Below, piece by piece: positions 45,319-53,814 of a DNA stretch of 64,000 nt (positions are counted from its first letter, which is position 1; each line of letters opens with the position of its first letter). The notes beneath the pieces were generated by a model, which saw only the letters and a list, made by a program, of their open reading frames with translations, did not search any database and was not told the origin of the DNA. The stretch is taken from assembly GCA_017418975.1 (NCBI GenBank), contig JAFOMG010000011.1, positions 558,001 through 622,000 on the forward strand. Reading direction: 5' to 3'. Source of the DNA: Sphingomonas sp. GTDB taxonomy: Bacteria; Pseudomonadota; Alphaproteobacteria; Sphingomonadales; Sphingomonadaceae. A program made the position numbers and the translations under genes.

Positions 45319-46794
45319 ATGGCCAATCGACTGCTGACCCCGAGCATCCTGCTCGCCCTGTCGCTGTCCGCCTGCGCGGTGGGCCCGGACTATCATCCGC
45401 GCGCCGCGAGCGAGCTGGGCGTGCCGGACGGCTGGTCCGTCTCCGCCGAGCAGAAGGCCCGGGAAGACCTGAGCCAGTGGTGGACGCAGTTCGACGATCC
45501 GATGCTGGCCGGCCTGGTGCAACGCGCCCAGGCGGCTAATCTCGACGTGGCCCAGGCCGTCGTGCGGCTCCGCCAGGCGCGCGAGTCGCTGGTCCAGCAG
45601 CGCGCGAACCTGCTCCCGAGCCTCAGCGTCTCCGGCGGCGTGTCGCGCAGCGAGCCGCTGCGCGGCGGCTCCAGCACCACGACATTGCCCGACGGCACGG
45701 TGACGAGCTTCTCGCAGGGCGGCGCGACCAGCTTCTCGCTCGGCGCCGATGCGAATTATCAGGTCGACCTGTTCGGCGGAGTGCGCCGCGGGGTGGAAGG
45801 CGCGCGGGCATCCTATGCGGCCAGCGGCTATGACCTCGCGACCGTGCTGATCTCCGCGGAGGCCGAGACGGCGCGCAACTATGTCCTGGCGCGCGTGGCC
45901 CAGGCGCAGATCGCCAATGCGCGCGACAGCCTGGGCATCGCGGACGACAATCTCCAGATCGCCGGCTGGCGCCTGCAGGCGGGCCTGGTCTCGTCGCTCG
46001 ACCAGGAGCAGGCGCGGGCGAGCCGGGCGCAGCTTGCCGCATCGATCCCGACGCTCGAGGCGAGCTACAACAGCTATGTCTCGCGCCTGGGCGTGCTGAC
46101 CGGCCGGGCGCCGGGCGCGCTCAAGGCCGAGATGGAGGCGGTGAAGCCGATCCCCACCGGCCCCGCCAGCGTCGCCGCCGGCATCCCCGCCGACACGCTG
46201 CGCCAGCGGCCGGACGTGCGGGCCGCGGAGCGCAACCTCGCCGCCGCCACCGCGAACATCGGCGTCGCCGCCGCCCAGCTCTACCCCCAGCTCTCGATCG
46301 GCGGCAGCATCGATGCGGGCAGCACCGCGCTCTCGTCGATCTTCGACGTGATCACCGGCCGGCTCTTCGCCAATATCGCCCAGACGCTCTTCGACGGCGG
46401 CCGCCGCGCCAGCCAGGTCCGCGCGTCCGAAGCCGCCGCGGACGGCGCGTTCCTCGCCTACAAATCGACCGTGCTGACCAGCCTCGAGGATATCGAGAAT
46501 GCGATCGTCGCGCTGCAGACGGCGCAGCGCCGCCAGCGGGAATTCGCGGTCGCGCTGGAAGCGTCGAGCAATCAGGCGCTGCTCGCCCGCATGCAATATC
46601 GCTCCGGCCTCACCGATTTCACTACGCTCACCCAGGCCGAATCCGCGCTGATCTCCGCGCGCAACGGCGTCGTCTCGGCGCGGTCGGACGCGGCGACGGC
46701 GCTGATCCAGCTCTACCAGGCGCTGGGCGGCGGCTGGGACCCGAGCACCACTCCCACCGTTCCCACGACAGGCGGCACCGCGAATGGCAACTGA
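45319..46794 (+). CDS. Outer-membrane efflux lipoprotein, NodT/OprM type
   Basis: A 491-residue outer-membrane channel of the TolC superfamily. Signal peptide with lipobox LSLSAC (Cys 19) and the classic start CAVGPDYHPRA. Two copies of the helical repeat are visible (VRLRQARESLVQQRANLLPSL; RNLAAATANIGVAAAQLYPQLSI). First gene of a three-component efflux operon; the following MacA gene starts before its stop (11-bp overlap). Confidence 0.92.
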   Translation: MANRLLTPSILLALSLSACAVGPDYHPRAASELGVPDGWSVSAEQKAREDLSQWWTQFDDPMLAGLVQRAQAANLDVAQAVVRLRQARESLVQQRANLLPSLSVSGGVSRSEPLRGGSSTTTLPDGTVTSFSQGGATSFSLGADANYQVDLFGGVRRGVEGARASYAASGYDLATVLISAEAETARNYVLARVAQAQIANARDSLGIADDNLQIAGWRLQAGLVSSLDQEQARASRAQLAASIPTLEASYNSYVSRLGVLTGRAPGALKAEMEAVKPIPTGPASVAAGIPADTLRQRPDVRAAERNLAAATANIGVAAAQLYPQLSIGGSIDAGSTALSSIFDVITGRLFANIAQTLFDGGRRASQVRASEAAADGAFLAYKSTVLTSLEDIENAIVALQTAQRRQREFAVALEASSNQALLARMQYRSGLTDFTTLTQAESALISARNGVVSARSDAATALIQLYQALGGGWDPSTTPTVPTTGGTANGN

Positions 46795-48211
46795 TCCCCA
46801 CCAGAATCTCGACGCCTTTCTGGGCACGCCCCCGCGCCCCTGGTGGCGGCGCTGGCTCAAATGGGGCCTGGCCGGCATCGTCGTCCTGCTGGCGGCGCTG
46901 CTCCTGTGGCACTTCTTCGGCAGCAGCAGCGAAGTCAAATACGCGACCGACGATGTCGCACGCGGCAACCTGACCGTCACCGTCTCCGCCACCGGCAAGC
47001 TGGCGCCGACCAACCAGGTGACCGTGGGCTCGCAGCTGTCGGGCCAGGTCATCAAGGTGCTGGCCGACGTCAACGACCGGGTCACCGCCGGCCAGCCGCT
47101 GGCGCTGATCGATCCGTCGCAGTTCGACGATCAGGTGAAGCAGGCCGAGGCGACGCTCGCGGCCAACATCGCCGCCGTGGGTCAGGCGCGGGCGACGCTG
47201 GAGCAGAACAACGCCACGCTGGCGCGCTTCCAGGAAGTCAGCCGGCTCTCGGGCGGCAAGGTACCCGCCAAGACGGAGATGGACGGCGCGATCGGCGATC
47301 GCAATCGCGCGCTGGCCAATCTGAACGCGGCCAATGCCAATGTGACGTCAGCGCGCGCCCAGCTGTCCTCGGCGCAGACCCAGCGCACGCGCGCGATCAT
47401 CCGCTCGCCCGTGACCGGCGTGATCCTGGCGCGCCAGGTCGATCCCGGCCAGACCGTCGCCGCCTCGTTCAACACGCCGACGCTGTTCGTGATCGCGCAG
47501 GACCTGTCGCAGATGAAGCTGGAAGTGGCGATCGACGAAGCCGATGTGGGCCAGGTGCGCGAGGGGCAGGACGCGACCTTCACCGTCGACGCCTTTCCGG
47601 GCAAGACCTTCCCGGCGAAGATCACGCGCGTCGAGGTGGGCTCCAACCTGTCGGTGCAGGACGCGAGTTCCTCGTCCTCGTCATCGACTTCCAGCACCAC
47701 CGCGAACCAGGTCGTGTCCTATGCCGCCGATCTGTCGGTCGCCAATGCGGACGAGCAGCTGCGCCCCGGCATGACTGCGACGGCGGACATCGTGACGATG
47801 TCGCGCCAGAACGTGCTGCTCGTGCCCAATGCGGCATTGCGCTTCACGCCGGCCGCGGCCCCCCAGGGCGCGAGCGGCAGCAGCGCCAAGGGCGGCATCG
47901 CCGGGGCGCTGGTCCCCGGCCGGCCGCGGCGCGGCGGGCAGCAGCAGAAGACGGCGACCGGCGATCGCGCCGGCGAGCGGAGCGTCTATATCCTGGGGGC
48001 CGACGGCAAGCCGCAGGAAGTGCCGGTCACGACCGGCAGCACCGACGGCACCGTGACCGAGATCACCGGGGGCAATCTGAAGCCCGGCGACAAGGTGATC
48101 ACCGGCCAGCTCGCCGATGGCAGCTCGGGCCAGCGCCGCTCCGGCGGGCAGCGGCGGCAGGGTGGCGGCCAGGGCGGCGGCGGTGGCGGAGGCCAGCGTG
48201 GCGGACAGTGA
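46784..48211 (+). CDS. Periplasmic adaptor of MacA/HlyD type
   Basis: A 475-residue membrane-fusion protein with one N-terminal transmembrane helix (about residues 25-45). Order: lipoyl half (VSATGKLAPTNQVTVGSQLSGQV), coiled-coil hairpin (AEATLAANIAAVGQARATLEQ...), second lipoyl half (RAIIRSPVTGVILARQVDPGQ), beta-barrel and membrane-proximal domain. Two unusual parts: a Ser-rich stretch (about residues 291-304) and a Gly/Arg/Gln-rich C-terminal tail. Links the MacB pump to the outer-membrane channel. Confidence 0.9.
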   Translation: MATDPHQNLDAFLGTPPRPWWRRWLKWGLAGIVVLLAALLLWHFFGSSSEVKYATDDVARGNLTVTVSATGKLAPTNQVTVGSQLSGQVIKVLADVNDRVTAGQPLALIDPSQFDDQVKQAEATLAANIAAVGQARATLEQNNATLARFQEVSRLSGGKVPAKTEMDGAIGDRNRALANLNAANANVTSARAQLSSAQTQRTRAIIRSPVTGVILARQVDPGQTVAASFNTPTLFVIAQDLSQMKLEVAIDEADVGQVREGQDATFTVDAFPGKTFPAKITRVEVGSNLSVQDASSSSSSSTSSTTANQVVSYAADLSVANADEQLRPGMTATADIVTMSRQNVLLVPNAALRFTPAAAPQGASGSSAKGGIAGALVPGRPRRGGQQQKTATGDRAGERSVYILGADGKPQEVPVTTGSTDGTVTEITGGNLKPGDKVITGQLADGSSGQRRSGGQRRQGGGQGGGGGGGQRGGQ

Positions 48212-48923
48212 CGCACCGCTGATCCGCCTGCGCGGCGTCACCAAGAGCTATGGCGAGGGGGCGACGCAGTTCCAGGCGCTGAAGGGCATCGACCTCGACA
48301 TCCAGGCCGGCGACTTCGTCGCGGTGATGGGCCCGTCGGGCTCGGGCAAGTCGACGACGATGAACATCCTGGGCTGCCTCGACGTGCCGTCGAGCGGCGA
48401 GTTCCTGTTCAAGGGCGTCCATGTCGAGAAGCTGGAGCGGGACCAGCGCGCGCTGCTGCGGCGCAAATATCTCGGCTTCGTCTTCCAGGGCTTCAACCTG
48501 CTCGCCCGCACCAGCGCGCTCGAGAATGTCGAGCTGCCGCTGCTCTATCGCGGCGATGGCAAGCAGCAGCGCCGCGAGACGGCGATGGCGGCGCTCGACA
48601 AGGTCGGGCTCAAGGAGTGGTGGGACCATACCCCCGCCGAGCTCTCGGGCGGCCAGCAGCAGCGCGTCGCCATCGCCCGGGCGATCGTCACCAGCCCCGA
48701 CGTGCTGCTCGCCGACGAGCCCACCGGCAATCTCGATTCGGAGCGCTCGGTGGAGATCATGGAGCTGCTCACCGATCTCAACAGGACGAGCGGCATCACC
48801 GTGCTGATGGTCACGCACGAGCCGGACATGGCGGCGTTCGCGCACACCATCGTCCATTTCAAGGACGGGCTGGTCGAGCGGGTCGAGGACCAGCATCGCC
48901 AGGGCGAGGCGGTGGGGCACTGA
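48198..48923 (+). CDS. ABC transporter ATPase, MacB/LolD type
   Basis: A 241-residue ATPase. Walker A GPSGSGKST, Q-loop GFVFQGFNLL, signature LSGGQQQRVAIARA, Walker B LLADEPTGNLDS and H-loop VTHEP all intact. Begins with GTG at 48198 inside the 3' end of macA, with GGAGG five bases upstream. In E. coli MacB the ATPase and permease are one chain; here they are two coupled genes. Confidence 0.93.
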   Translation: MADSDAPLIRLRGVTKSYGEGATQFQALKGIDLDIQAGDFVAVMGPSGSGKSTTMNILGCLDVPSSGEFLFKGVHVEKLERDQRALLRRKYLGFVFQGFNLLARTSALENVELPLLYRGDGKQQRRETAMAALDKVGLKEWWDHTPAELSGGQQQRVAIARAIVTSPDVLLADEPTGNLDSERSVEIMELLTDLNRTSGITVLMVTHEPDMAAFAHTIVHFKDGLVERVEDQHRQGEAVGH

Positions 48924-50131
48924 TGTTCGGCACCACCTTCATCCTCGCGATCCGATCGATCCTGCGCCACAAGCTGCGCTCGTTCCTGACGACGCTCGGC
49001 ATCATCATCGGCGTCGCCGCGGTCGTCACCATGGTGACGCTGGGCAAGGCGACCACGGCGGCGGTGCAGCAGCAGATCTCGGCGCTCGGCACCAACATTC
49101 TCCAGATCCGTCCGGGCCAGGGCTTCGGCCGCGGCGGCGGCGGCCCGCGCCCGCCCGACTTCAAGGCGGACGACGTCACCGCGATCCGCGACCAGGTCGC
49201 CGGCGTCACCGCGGTCGCCCCCCAGGCGCAGACCACCGCGACCGTGATCTACAACGGCGCCAACTGGTCCACGACGGTCAACGGCACCACCAACGCCTAT
49301 TTCCAGGTCCAGCCCTGGCCGCTGGTCGAGGGTCGCTACTGGACGCGGCCCGAGGAACAGGCGGGCAAGGCGGTGTGCATCATCGGCACCACGATCCGGA
49401 CCAACCTGTTTCGCGGCGGCAGCGCCGTGGGCGACCGAATCCGAGTCAACGGCATCTCGTGCGACGTGATCGGCGTGCTCCAGACGCGCGGCCAGGCCGG
49501 GTTCGGCGGCGACCAGGACGATGTGATCATCATGCCGATCAAGCAGGTGCAGCGCCGCTTCACCGGCAATCCCGACGTGCGCCTGATGCTGGTCGGCACC
49601 GACCCCGATTACGACAGCGCCCAGGTCCAGTCCGCGATCACCGACCTGCTGCGCGAGCGCCGCAACATCACCGGCGGCAAGGATGTCGACTTCAACATCT
49701 TCGATACTGCCCAGATCAGCCAGGCATTGACCAGCACCACCACGCTGCTCACCCAGATCGTCGCGGCGGTGGCGATGATCAGCCTCATCGTGGGCGGGAT
49801 CGGCATCATGAACATCATGCTGGTGTCCGTGACCGAGCGGACGCGCGAGATCGGCATCCGCCTGGCCATCGGCGCGGTGGCGAGCGAGGTGCTGATGCAG
49901 TTCCTGGTCGAGGCGGTGGTGCTGTCGATGCTGGGCGGCGTCATCGGCCTGCTGATCGCCCAGTTCGCGGTCGCGCTGATGGCGTGGCTGGGGTCGCTGC
50001 CCTTTCTGTTCGACGTGCAGATCAACGTGATCGCCTTCGCGATCTCGGCGATCATCGGCGTCGTCTTCGGCTATTTCCCCGCGCGCCGCGCGGCCAGTCT
50101 CAATCCGATCGACGCGCTTCGTCACGAGTGA
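48923..50131 (+). CDS. macB: ABC transporter permease, MacB type
   Basis: A 402-residue permease with four helices: one at the N-terminus (LTTLGIIIGVAAVVTMVTLG), a large periplasmic MacB_PCD domain (about 45-260, containing a Gly-rich loop GRGGGGPRPP), then FtsX-type helices near GGIGIMNIMLVSVTERTREIGIRLAIGA. Exports macrolides, lipopeptides or toxins in related systems; the substrate here is not deducible. Its last 32 bp overlap the convergent nucleotidyltransferase gene. Confidence 0.92.
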   Translation: MFGTTFILAIRSILRHKLRSFLTTLGIIIGVAAVVTMVTLGKATTAAVQQQISALGTNILQIRPGQGFGRGGGGPRPPDFKADDVTAIRDQVAGVTAVAPQAQTTATVIYNGANWSTTVNGTTNAYFQVQPWPLVEGRYWTRPEEQAGKAVCIIGTTIRTNLFRGGSAVGDRIRVNGISCDVIGVLQTRGQAGFGGDQDDVIIMPIKQVQRRFTGNPDVRLMLVGTDPDYDSAQVQSAITDLLRERRNITGGKDVDFNIFDTAQISQALTSTTTLLTQIVAAVAMISLIVGGIGIMNIMLVSVTERTREIGIRLAIGAVASEVLMQFLVEAVVLSMLGGVIGLLIAQFAVALMAWLGSLPFLFDVQINVIAFAISAIIGVVFGYFPARRAASLNPIDALRHE

Positions 50132-50747
50132 CGGGCGCGGACGGCTGCCCGGGCAGGCCATCGGTACGCAGCCCGTAGCGCTCGCGCAGCGCGCGCAGAT
50201 CCTCCTGCGTGTCGATGTCGACCAGTTCGGCGGGCGGGGCGATGACGTGATGGCCGCGCCGGATCAGGTCGCGCGCGCCGTGATCGCCCTCCAACTTCAT
50301 CAGCGCGGGGAACATGTCCTTGCCGAACAGGGCGGGCGGCATGGGCTGCACGCCGTCCGAGGACGCGACGATCGTCGCCGGGCCGTCGGCGGCGTCCATC
50401 AGCCGGTGGACATGGGCGGCGGTGACGCGCGGCATGTCGGCGAGCGCGACGAGCACCGCGGCGCAGCCCAGTTCCTGCGCCCGCGCCACCCCGAAGCCGA
50501 GCGAGCGCGCCTGGCCGAGCGCGGGATCGGGATTCTCGACCACGTCATAGCCCAGGGCGGCGAAGTCGAGCGTGGTGGCGGACACGACGGCGATCCGCGC
50601 CTGGAAGGGCACGCGCTCCAGTGCCGTCACCACATGATAGGCGAGCGGCTTGTCCAGGAATGTCTCGGCGAGCTTGTCGCCGTCGTTGAAGCGGCGGGAG
50701 TGGCCGGCGGCGAGCAGGATCAGCGCGGTCTGTTCAGGTGTGAGCAT
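50100..50747 (-). CDS. Molybdenum cofactor nucleotidyltransferase (MocA/MobA-like)
   Basis: A 215-residue NTP-transferase: LILLAAGHSRRFNDGDKL (nucleotide-binding AAGxSxRF), PALGQARSLGFGV, ALADMPRVTAAHV and VQPMPPALFG-DMFP. Matches the MocA group that adds CMP to Mo-cofactor for xanthine-dehydrogenase-type enzymes. Its neighbour is an XdhC protein with a 14-bp overlap. No molybdoenzyme gene is in the window. Confidence 0.85.
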   Translation of the reverse strand: MLTPEQTALILLAAGHSRRFNDGDKLAETFLDKPLAYHVVTALERVPFQARIAVVSATTLDFAALGYDVVENPDPALGQARSLGFGVARAQELGCAAVLVALADMPRVTAAHVHRLMDAADGPATIVASSDGVQPMPPALFGKDMFPALMKLEGDHGARDLIRRGHHVIAPPAELVDIDTQEDLRALRERYGLRTDGLPGQPSAPVTRDEARRSD

Positions 50748-51645
50748 GGAAGGTCTTCACCATGGCTGCGGCGATGGAAAGGGCGATCTCGGCGGGGCCG
50801 ATCGCGCCGATGGCCAGGCCGGCCGGCCCCTGGATCCGGTCGAGATCGGCGGGCCCGACCCCGGCGGCGGCGAGCCGTTCGAGGCGCGCGGCATGGCTCC
50901 TGCGCGAGCCCAGCGCGGCGACATAGCCGGTCGGGAAACCCAGCGCCGCGACCAGCGCCGCGTCGTCGATCTTCGGGTCGTGGCTCAGCGTCACCACCGC
51001 CGTCGCCGGATCGGGGCGGAGAGCCGTCACGGCTTCATCGGGCCAGCGGTCGTCGAGCATCACGCCGGGAAAACGCTCGGGCGTCAAAAATCTCCCGCGC
51101 GGATCGATGACATGGGCGCGGATGCCGATCTCGCGGGCAAGGCCGGCCAGCGACTGGGCGATCTGCACGGCGCCCACGATCAGCAGGCGGCGCGGCGGAT
51201 CGTAGCGATTGCGGAAACCGCCGGCGCCCTGCATCGACCGGCCGGTGGCAAGGTCGGTGCCGATATCGAACGGCACGCCGTCCGCCCGCGCCGCGTCGAT
51301 CGCATCGAACAGCCCGGGCGGGAAACCCTCCGCCGAAACCGGCTGGACCAGCACCGCGATCTCGCCGCCACAAGGCAGGCCCACTTCCCAGGCGGCCGGA
51401 TCGGCGACGCCATATTGCCTCACCACCGCGGGCGCGCCGGCGATCACCTCGGCGGCGGTCTGGAGGATATCGGCCTCCACGCAGCCGCCCGAGACCGAGC
51501 CTTCGAACCGCCCGTCACGGTGGACGAGCATATGGCTTCCGGGCGGCCGGGGCGCCGATCCCCAGGTCGAGACGACCGTGGCCAGCGCCAGCGGCTCGCC
51601 TTTCCAGGCGCGGGCCGCCGCGAGCACGCTGTCGTTATCCGCCAT
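50734..51645 (-). CDS. XdhC/CoxF family molybdoenzyme maturation factor
   Basis: A 303-residue protein. N-terminal XdhC domain with TVVSTWGSAPRPPGSHMLVHRDG and GSVSGGCVEADIL; C-terminal Rossmann domain RLLIVGAVQIAQSLAGLA and GYVAALGSRRSHAARLERLAAAG. XdhC proteins bind Mo-cofactor, support its sulfuration and insert it into xanthine dehydrogenase or aldehyde oxidases. The target enzyme must be encoded elsewhere. Confidence 0.9.
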   Translation of the reverse strand: MADNDSVLAAARAWKGEPLALATVVSTWGSAPRPPGSHMLVHRDGRFEGSVSGGCVEADILQTAAEVIAGAPAVVRQYGVADPAAWEVGLPCGGEIAVLVQPVSAEGFPPGLFDAIDAARADGVPFDIGTDLATGRSMQGAGGFRNRYDPPRRLLIVGAVQIAQSLAGLAREIGIRAHVIDPRGRFLTPERFPGVMLDDRWPDEAVTALRPDPATAVVTLSHDPKIDDAALVAALGFPTGYVAALGSRRSHAARLERLAAAGVGPADLDRIQGPAGLAIGAIGPAEIALSIAAAMVKTFHAHT

Positions 51646-51705
51646 ATCGCCTCGCAACCGTCACATCCCGAGCCTAGGCCAATTTCGTAGCGAAGGGAGA
51701 GTTTC

Positions 51706-52785
51706 GTGACGAGATCGTTGATTGCGGCGCTGATGCTGATGGTGCCGGCCGCCGCCTTGGGGCAGGATCACGCGATGCATGGGAAAGCGGACAAGGTCAT
51801 CGTCATCGCGCATCGCGGCGCTTCGGGCGAGCGCCCCGAGCACACGTTGCTCTCCTATCAGCGCGCGATCGAGCAGGGCGCCGATTTCATCGAGCCCGAT
51901 CTGGTGCCGACCAAGGACGGCGTGCTCGTCGCCCGGCACGAGAACAACATCGCCGACACGACCGACGTGGCGGACCATCCCGAGTTCGCCGCGCGCCGGA
52001 CGACCAAGACGATCGACGGCGAGAAGCTCACCGGCTGGTTCACCGAGGATTTCACGCTCGCCGAGCTGAAGACGCTGCGTGCCAAGGAGCGGCTGCCCAA
52101 GCTCCGCCCGGGCAACACGAAATATGACGGCCAGGCCGCGATCCCGACGCTCGACGACGTGATCGCCCTTGCCAAGCGAGCTTCGAAGGAGACGGGGCGG
52201 ACGATCGGCATCTATCCCGAGACGAAGCATCCGACCTATTTCGCTTCGATCGGCCTGCCGCTGGAGCAGCGGCTGGTCGACAAGCTCAAGGCGGCGGGCT
52301 GGGACCGCGCCGATGCGCCGGTCTTCATCCAGTCGTTCGAGGTGGACAATCTCAAGAAGCTGAAGACGATGACGCGGGTGCGGCTGATCCAGCTGATGGC
52401 GGGGAGCGGCGGCCCGGCGGACGGCGCCCAGCCCAGCTACAAGGCGATGGCCACGCCGGAGGGGCTTAAGGCAGTGGCCGCCTATGCCTATGGCATCGGA
52501 CCGGAGCGGACGATGATCCAGCCGGCGTCCGGCCCCGCCACCACTTTGGTCGCCGATGCGCATGCCGCGGGGCTCAGGCTCCATCCCTGGACGTTTCGGG
52601 CGGAGAACTTCTTCCTCCTGCCGGACTACCGCTCCGGCGCAAATCCGATGGACCATGGTCGACTGAAGGACGAGATCCTGTATTTCATCGGGCTGGGCGT
52701 GGACGGTTTCTTCACCGATTTCCCGCATGTCGGCGTCGAGGCGCGGGACACGGCGGCCGGGTCGCACGCGCGAATGGGGGGATGA
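51706..52785 (+). CDS. glpQ: Exported glycerophosphodiester phosphodiesterase
   Basis: A 359-residue periplasmic enzyme with signal peptide ending AALG-QD. Seen: IAHRGASGERPEHTLLSYQRAI (catalytic HRG and E), FIEPDLVPTKDGVLVARHEN (metal ligands and second His), and IYPETKHP. It cleaves glycerophosphodiesters to glycerol-3-phosphate and alcohol for phosphate or lipid salvage. GTG start with a GAAGGGAGAG site. Followed with overlap or near overlap by a small lipoprotein. Confidence 0.93.
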   Translation: MTRSLIAALMLMVPAAALGQDHAMHGKADKVIVIAHRGASGERPEHTLLSYQRAIEQGADFIEPDLVPTKDGVLVARHENNIADTTDVADHPEFAARRTTKTIDGEKLTGWFTEDFTLAELKTLRAKERLPKLRPGNTKYDGQAAIPTLDDVIALAKRASKETGRTIGIYPETKHPTYFASIGLPLEQRLVDKLKAAGWDRADAPVFIQSFEVDNLKKLKTMTRVRLIQLMAGSGGPADGAQPSYKAMATPEGLKAVAAYAYGIGPERTMIQPASGPATTLVADAHAAGLRLHPWTFRAENFFLLPDYRSGANPMDHGRLKDEILYFIGLGVDGFFTDFPHVGVEARDTAAGSHARMGG

Positions 52786-52793
52786 GGATTACG

Positions 52794-53090
52794 ATGCGCA
52801 CGCTTCTGGTTCCGATCTGCGCGATGCTGCCGCTGCTCGGTGGCGGCTGCATCGCCAAGACCGTGGTCGATGTCGCCACCTTGCCGGTGAAGGCGGGCGC
52901 CAAGGCCGCCGACTGGGCGACGACCAGCCAGGACGAGGCCGATCGCAACTACGGCCGCAAGATGCGCGAGCAGGAAGCGCGCGAGGGCAAGGAACTGCGC
53001 AAGCTCTGCAAGAAGCATCCCGACGACGCGCGTTGCGCGGGCGGCGACGATGGCTTTCGTGCCGATCCGGGCGGCAATCGCAATCACTGA
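52794..53090 (+). CDS. Small lipoprotein of unknown function
   Basis: A 98-residue protein with a lipobox LLGGGC (Cys 19 from MRTLL). The mature part has VVDVATLPVKAGAKAADWATTSQDEADRN and a Lys/Arg/Glu-rich helical KMREQEAREGKELRKLCKKH with two Cys. No family assigned with certainty. ATG 52794 has GAGGA spacing; ATG 52782 would overlap the glpQ stop. Confidence 0.65.
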   Translation: MRTLLVPICAMLPLLGGGCIAKTVVDVATLPVKAGAKAADWATTSQDEADRNYGRKMREQEAREGKELRKLCKKHPDDARCAGGDDGFRADPGGNRNH

Positions 53091-53401
53091 CCGGCGCGGT
53101 CGTGCATGCCATGGCCGCGCACGACCGTCGCGATGCTGATCCGATAGTCGCGGAAGATTCCCGCACGACCTTCGACCTGTGCCGCGCGGTGCGGGCCGAA
53201 GTCGCGCCAGGCCGCGATCGCGGCTTCGTCGCGCCACCAGGAGAGCGACAGCAGCTTGCCCGGTTCGGCCAGGCTGGCGAATCGCTCGATCCCGAGGAAG
53301 CCGTCGATCGCCGCCAGTTCCGGGCCGAGCGCGGCGGCGAGATCGAGATAGCGATCGCCCCGGCCCTCCGCCGGCCAGGCTTCGAACAGCACCGCGATCA
53401 T
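53084..53401 (-). CDS. Antibiotic biosynthesis monooxygenase-like protein
   Basis: A 105-residue ferredoxin-like ABM protein: MIAVLFEAWPAEG, ELAAIDGFLGIERFASLAEPGKLLSLSWWRDEAAIAAWRDFGPHRAAQ (split) is the common pattern of heme-degrading/ABM proteins such as those annotated as DUF4188-like or HmoB-like. Its ATG overlaps the stop of the NIPSNAP gene (ATGA), so the two are one operon controlled by the divergent ArsR gene. Confidence 0.82.
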   Translation of the reverse strand: MIAVLFEAWPAEGRGDRYLDLAAALGPELAAIDGFLGIERFASLAEPGKLLSLSWWRDEAAIAAWRDFGPHRAAQVEGRAGIFRDYRISIATVVRGHGMHDRAGQ

Positions 53402-53718
53402 GGCCGCACCGGCGCCGGGGAAAGGCGGCGAAGGAAGATCCTGTCCTCGCGCCGGATGAACCGCTCGCGCGCGGCGAAATCATAATTGGCGCGGCCGGCG
53501 GGATCGTCGCGGAGGCGGGCGCGATAGGCTTCATAGGCGGCGAGCGAATCGATGTCGTAGACGCCGTAAGCCGTCGTCGCCGAGCCCTCGGCGGGCCCGA
53601 AATAGCCGATCAGGCCGGCGCCGCAGCGCGGGATCGCCTCGCCCCAGCCACGGGCATATTCGGCAAAGGCCTCTGCCCCGAAGGGCTCGATCTCGTAGCG
53701 GATGAAGCAGGTCAGCAT
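53398..53718 (-). CDS. NIPSNAP family protein
   Basis: A 106-residue alpha-beta barrel protein: CFIRYEIEPFGAEAFAEYARGWGEAIPRCGAGLIGYFGPAEGSATTAYGVYDIDSLAAYEAYR (split over residues 4-67), the standard NIPSNAP layout. Function is not established; bacterial members often sit next to ABM-type enzymes, as here. Divergent from the ArsR regulator across a 96-bp gap that holds a perfect inverted repeat. Confidence 0.82.
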   Translation of the reverse strand: MLTCFIRYEIEPFGAEAFAEYARGWGEAIPRCGAGLIGYFGPAEGSATTAYGVYDIDSLAAYEAYRARLRDDPAGRANYDFAARERFIRREDRIFLRRLSPAPVRP

Positions 53719-53756
53719 CGGATTTCTCCTCCGCCGCCCTTCTGCCGCACGGCCGC

Positions 53757-53790
53757 GGGCAATGCTTCGGCCGGCACCGTAGCATTGCCC
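53757..53790. promoter_or_regulatory. Perfect 10-bp inverted repeat between NIPSNAP gene and ArsR gene
   Basis: GGGCAATGCT (53757-53766) and AGCATTGCCC (53781-53790) are exact complements with a 14-bp spacer, in the middle of the divergent gap. The natural candidate for the ArsR-family repressor's operator. Confidence 0.7.
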
Positions 53791-53814
53791 CTCCCGCACG
53801 GGCATGATGCGCGG

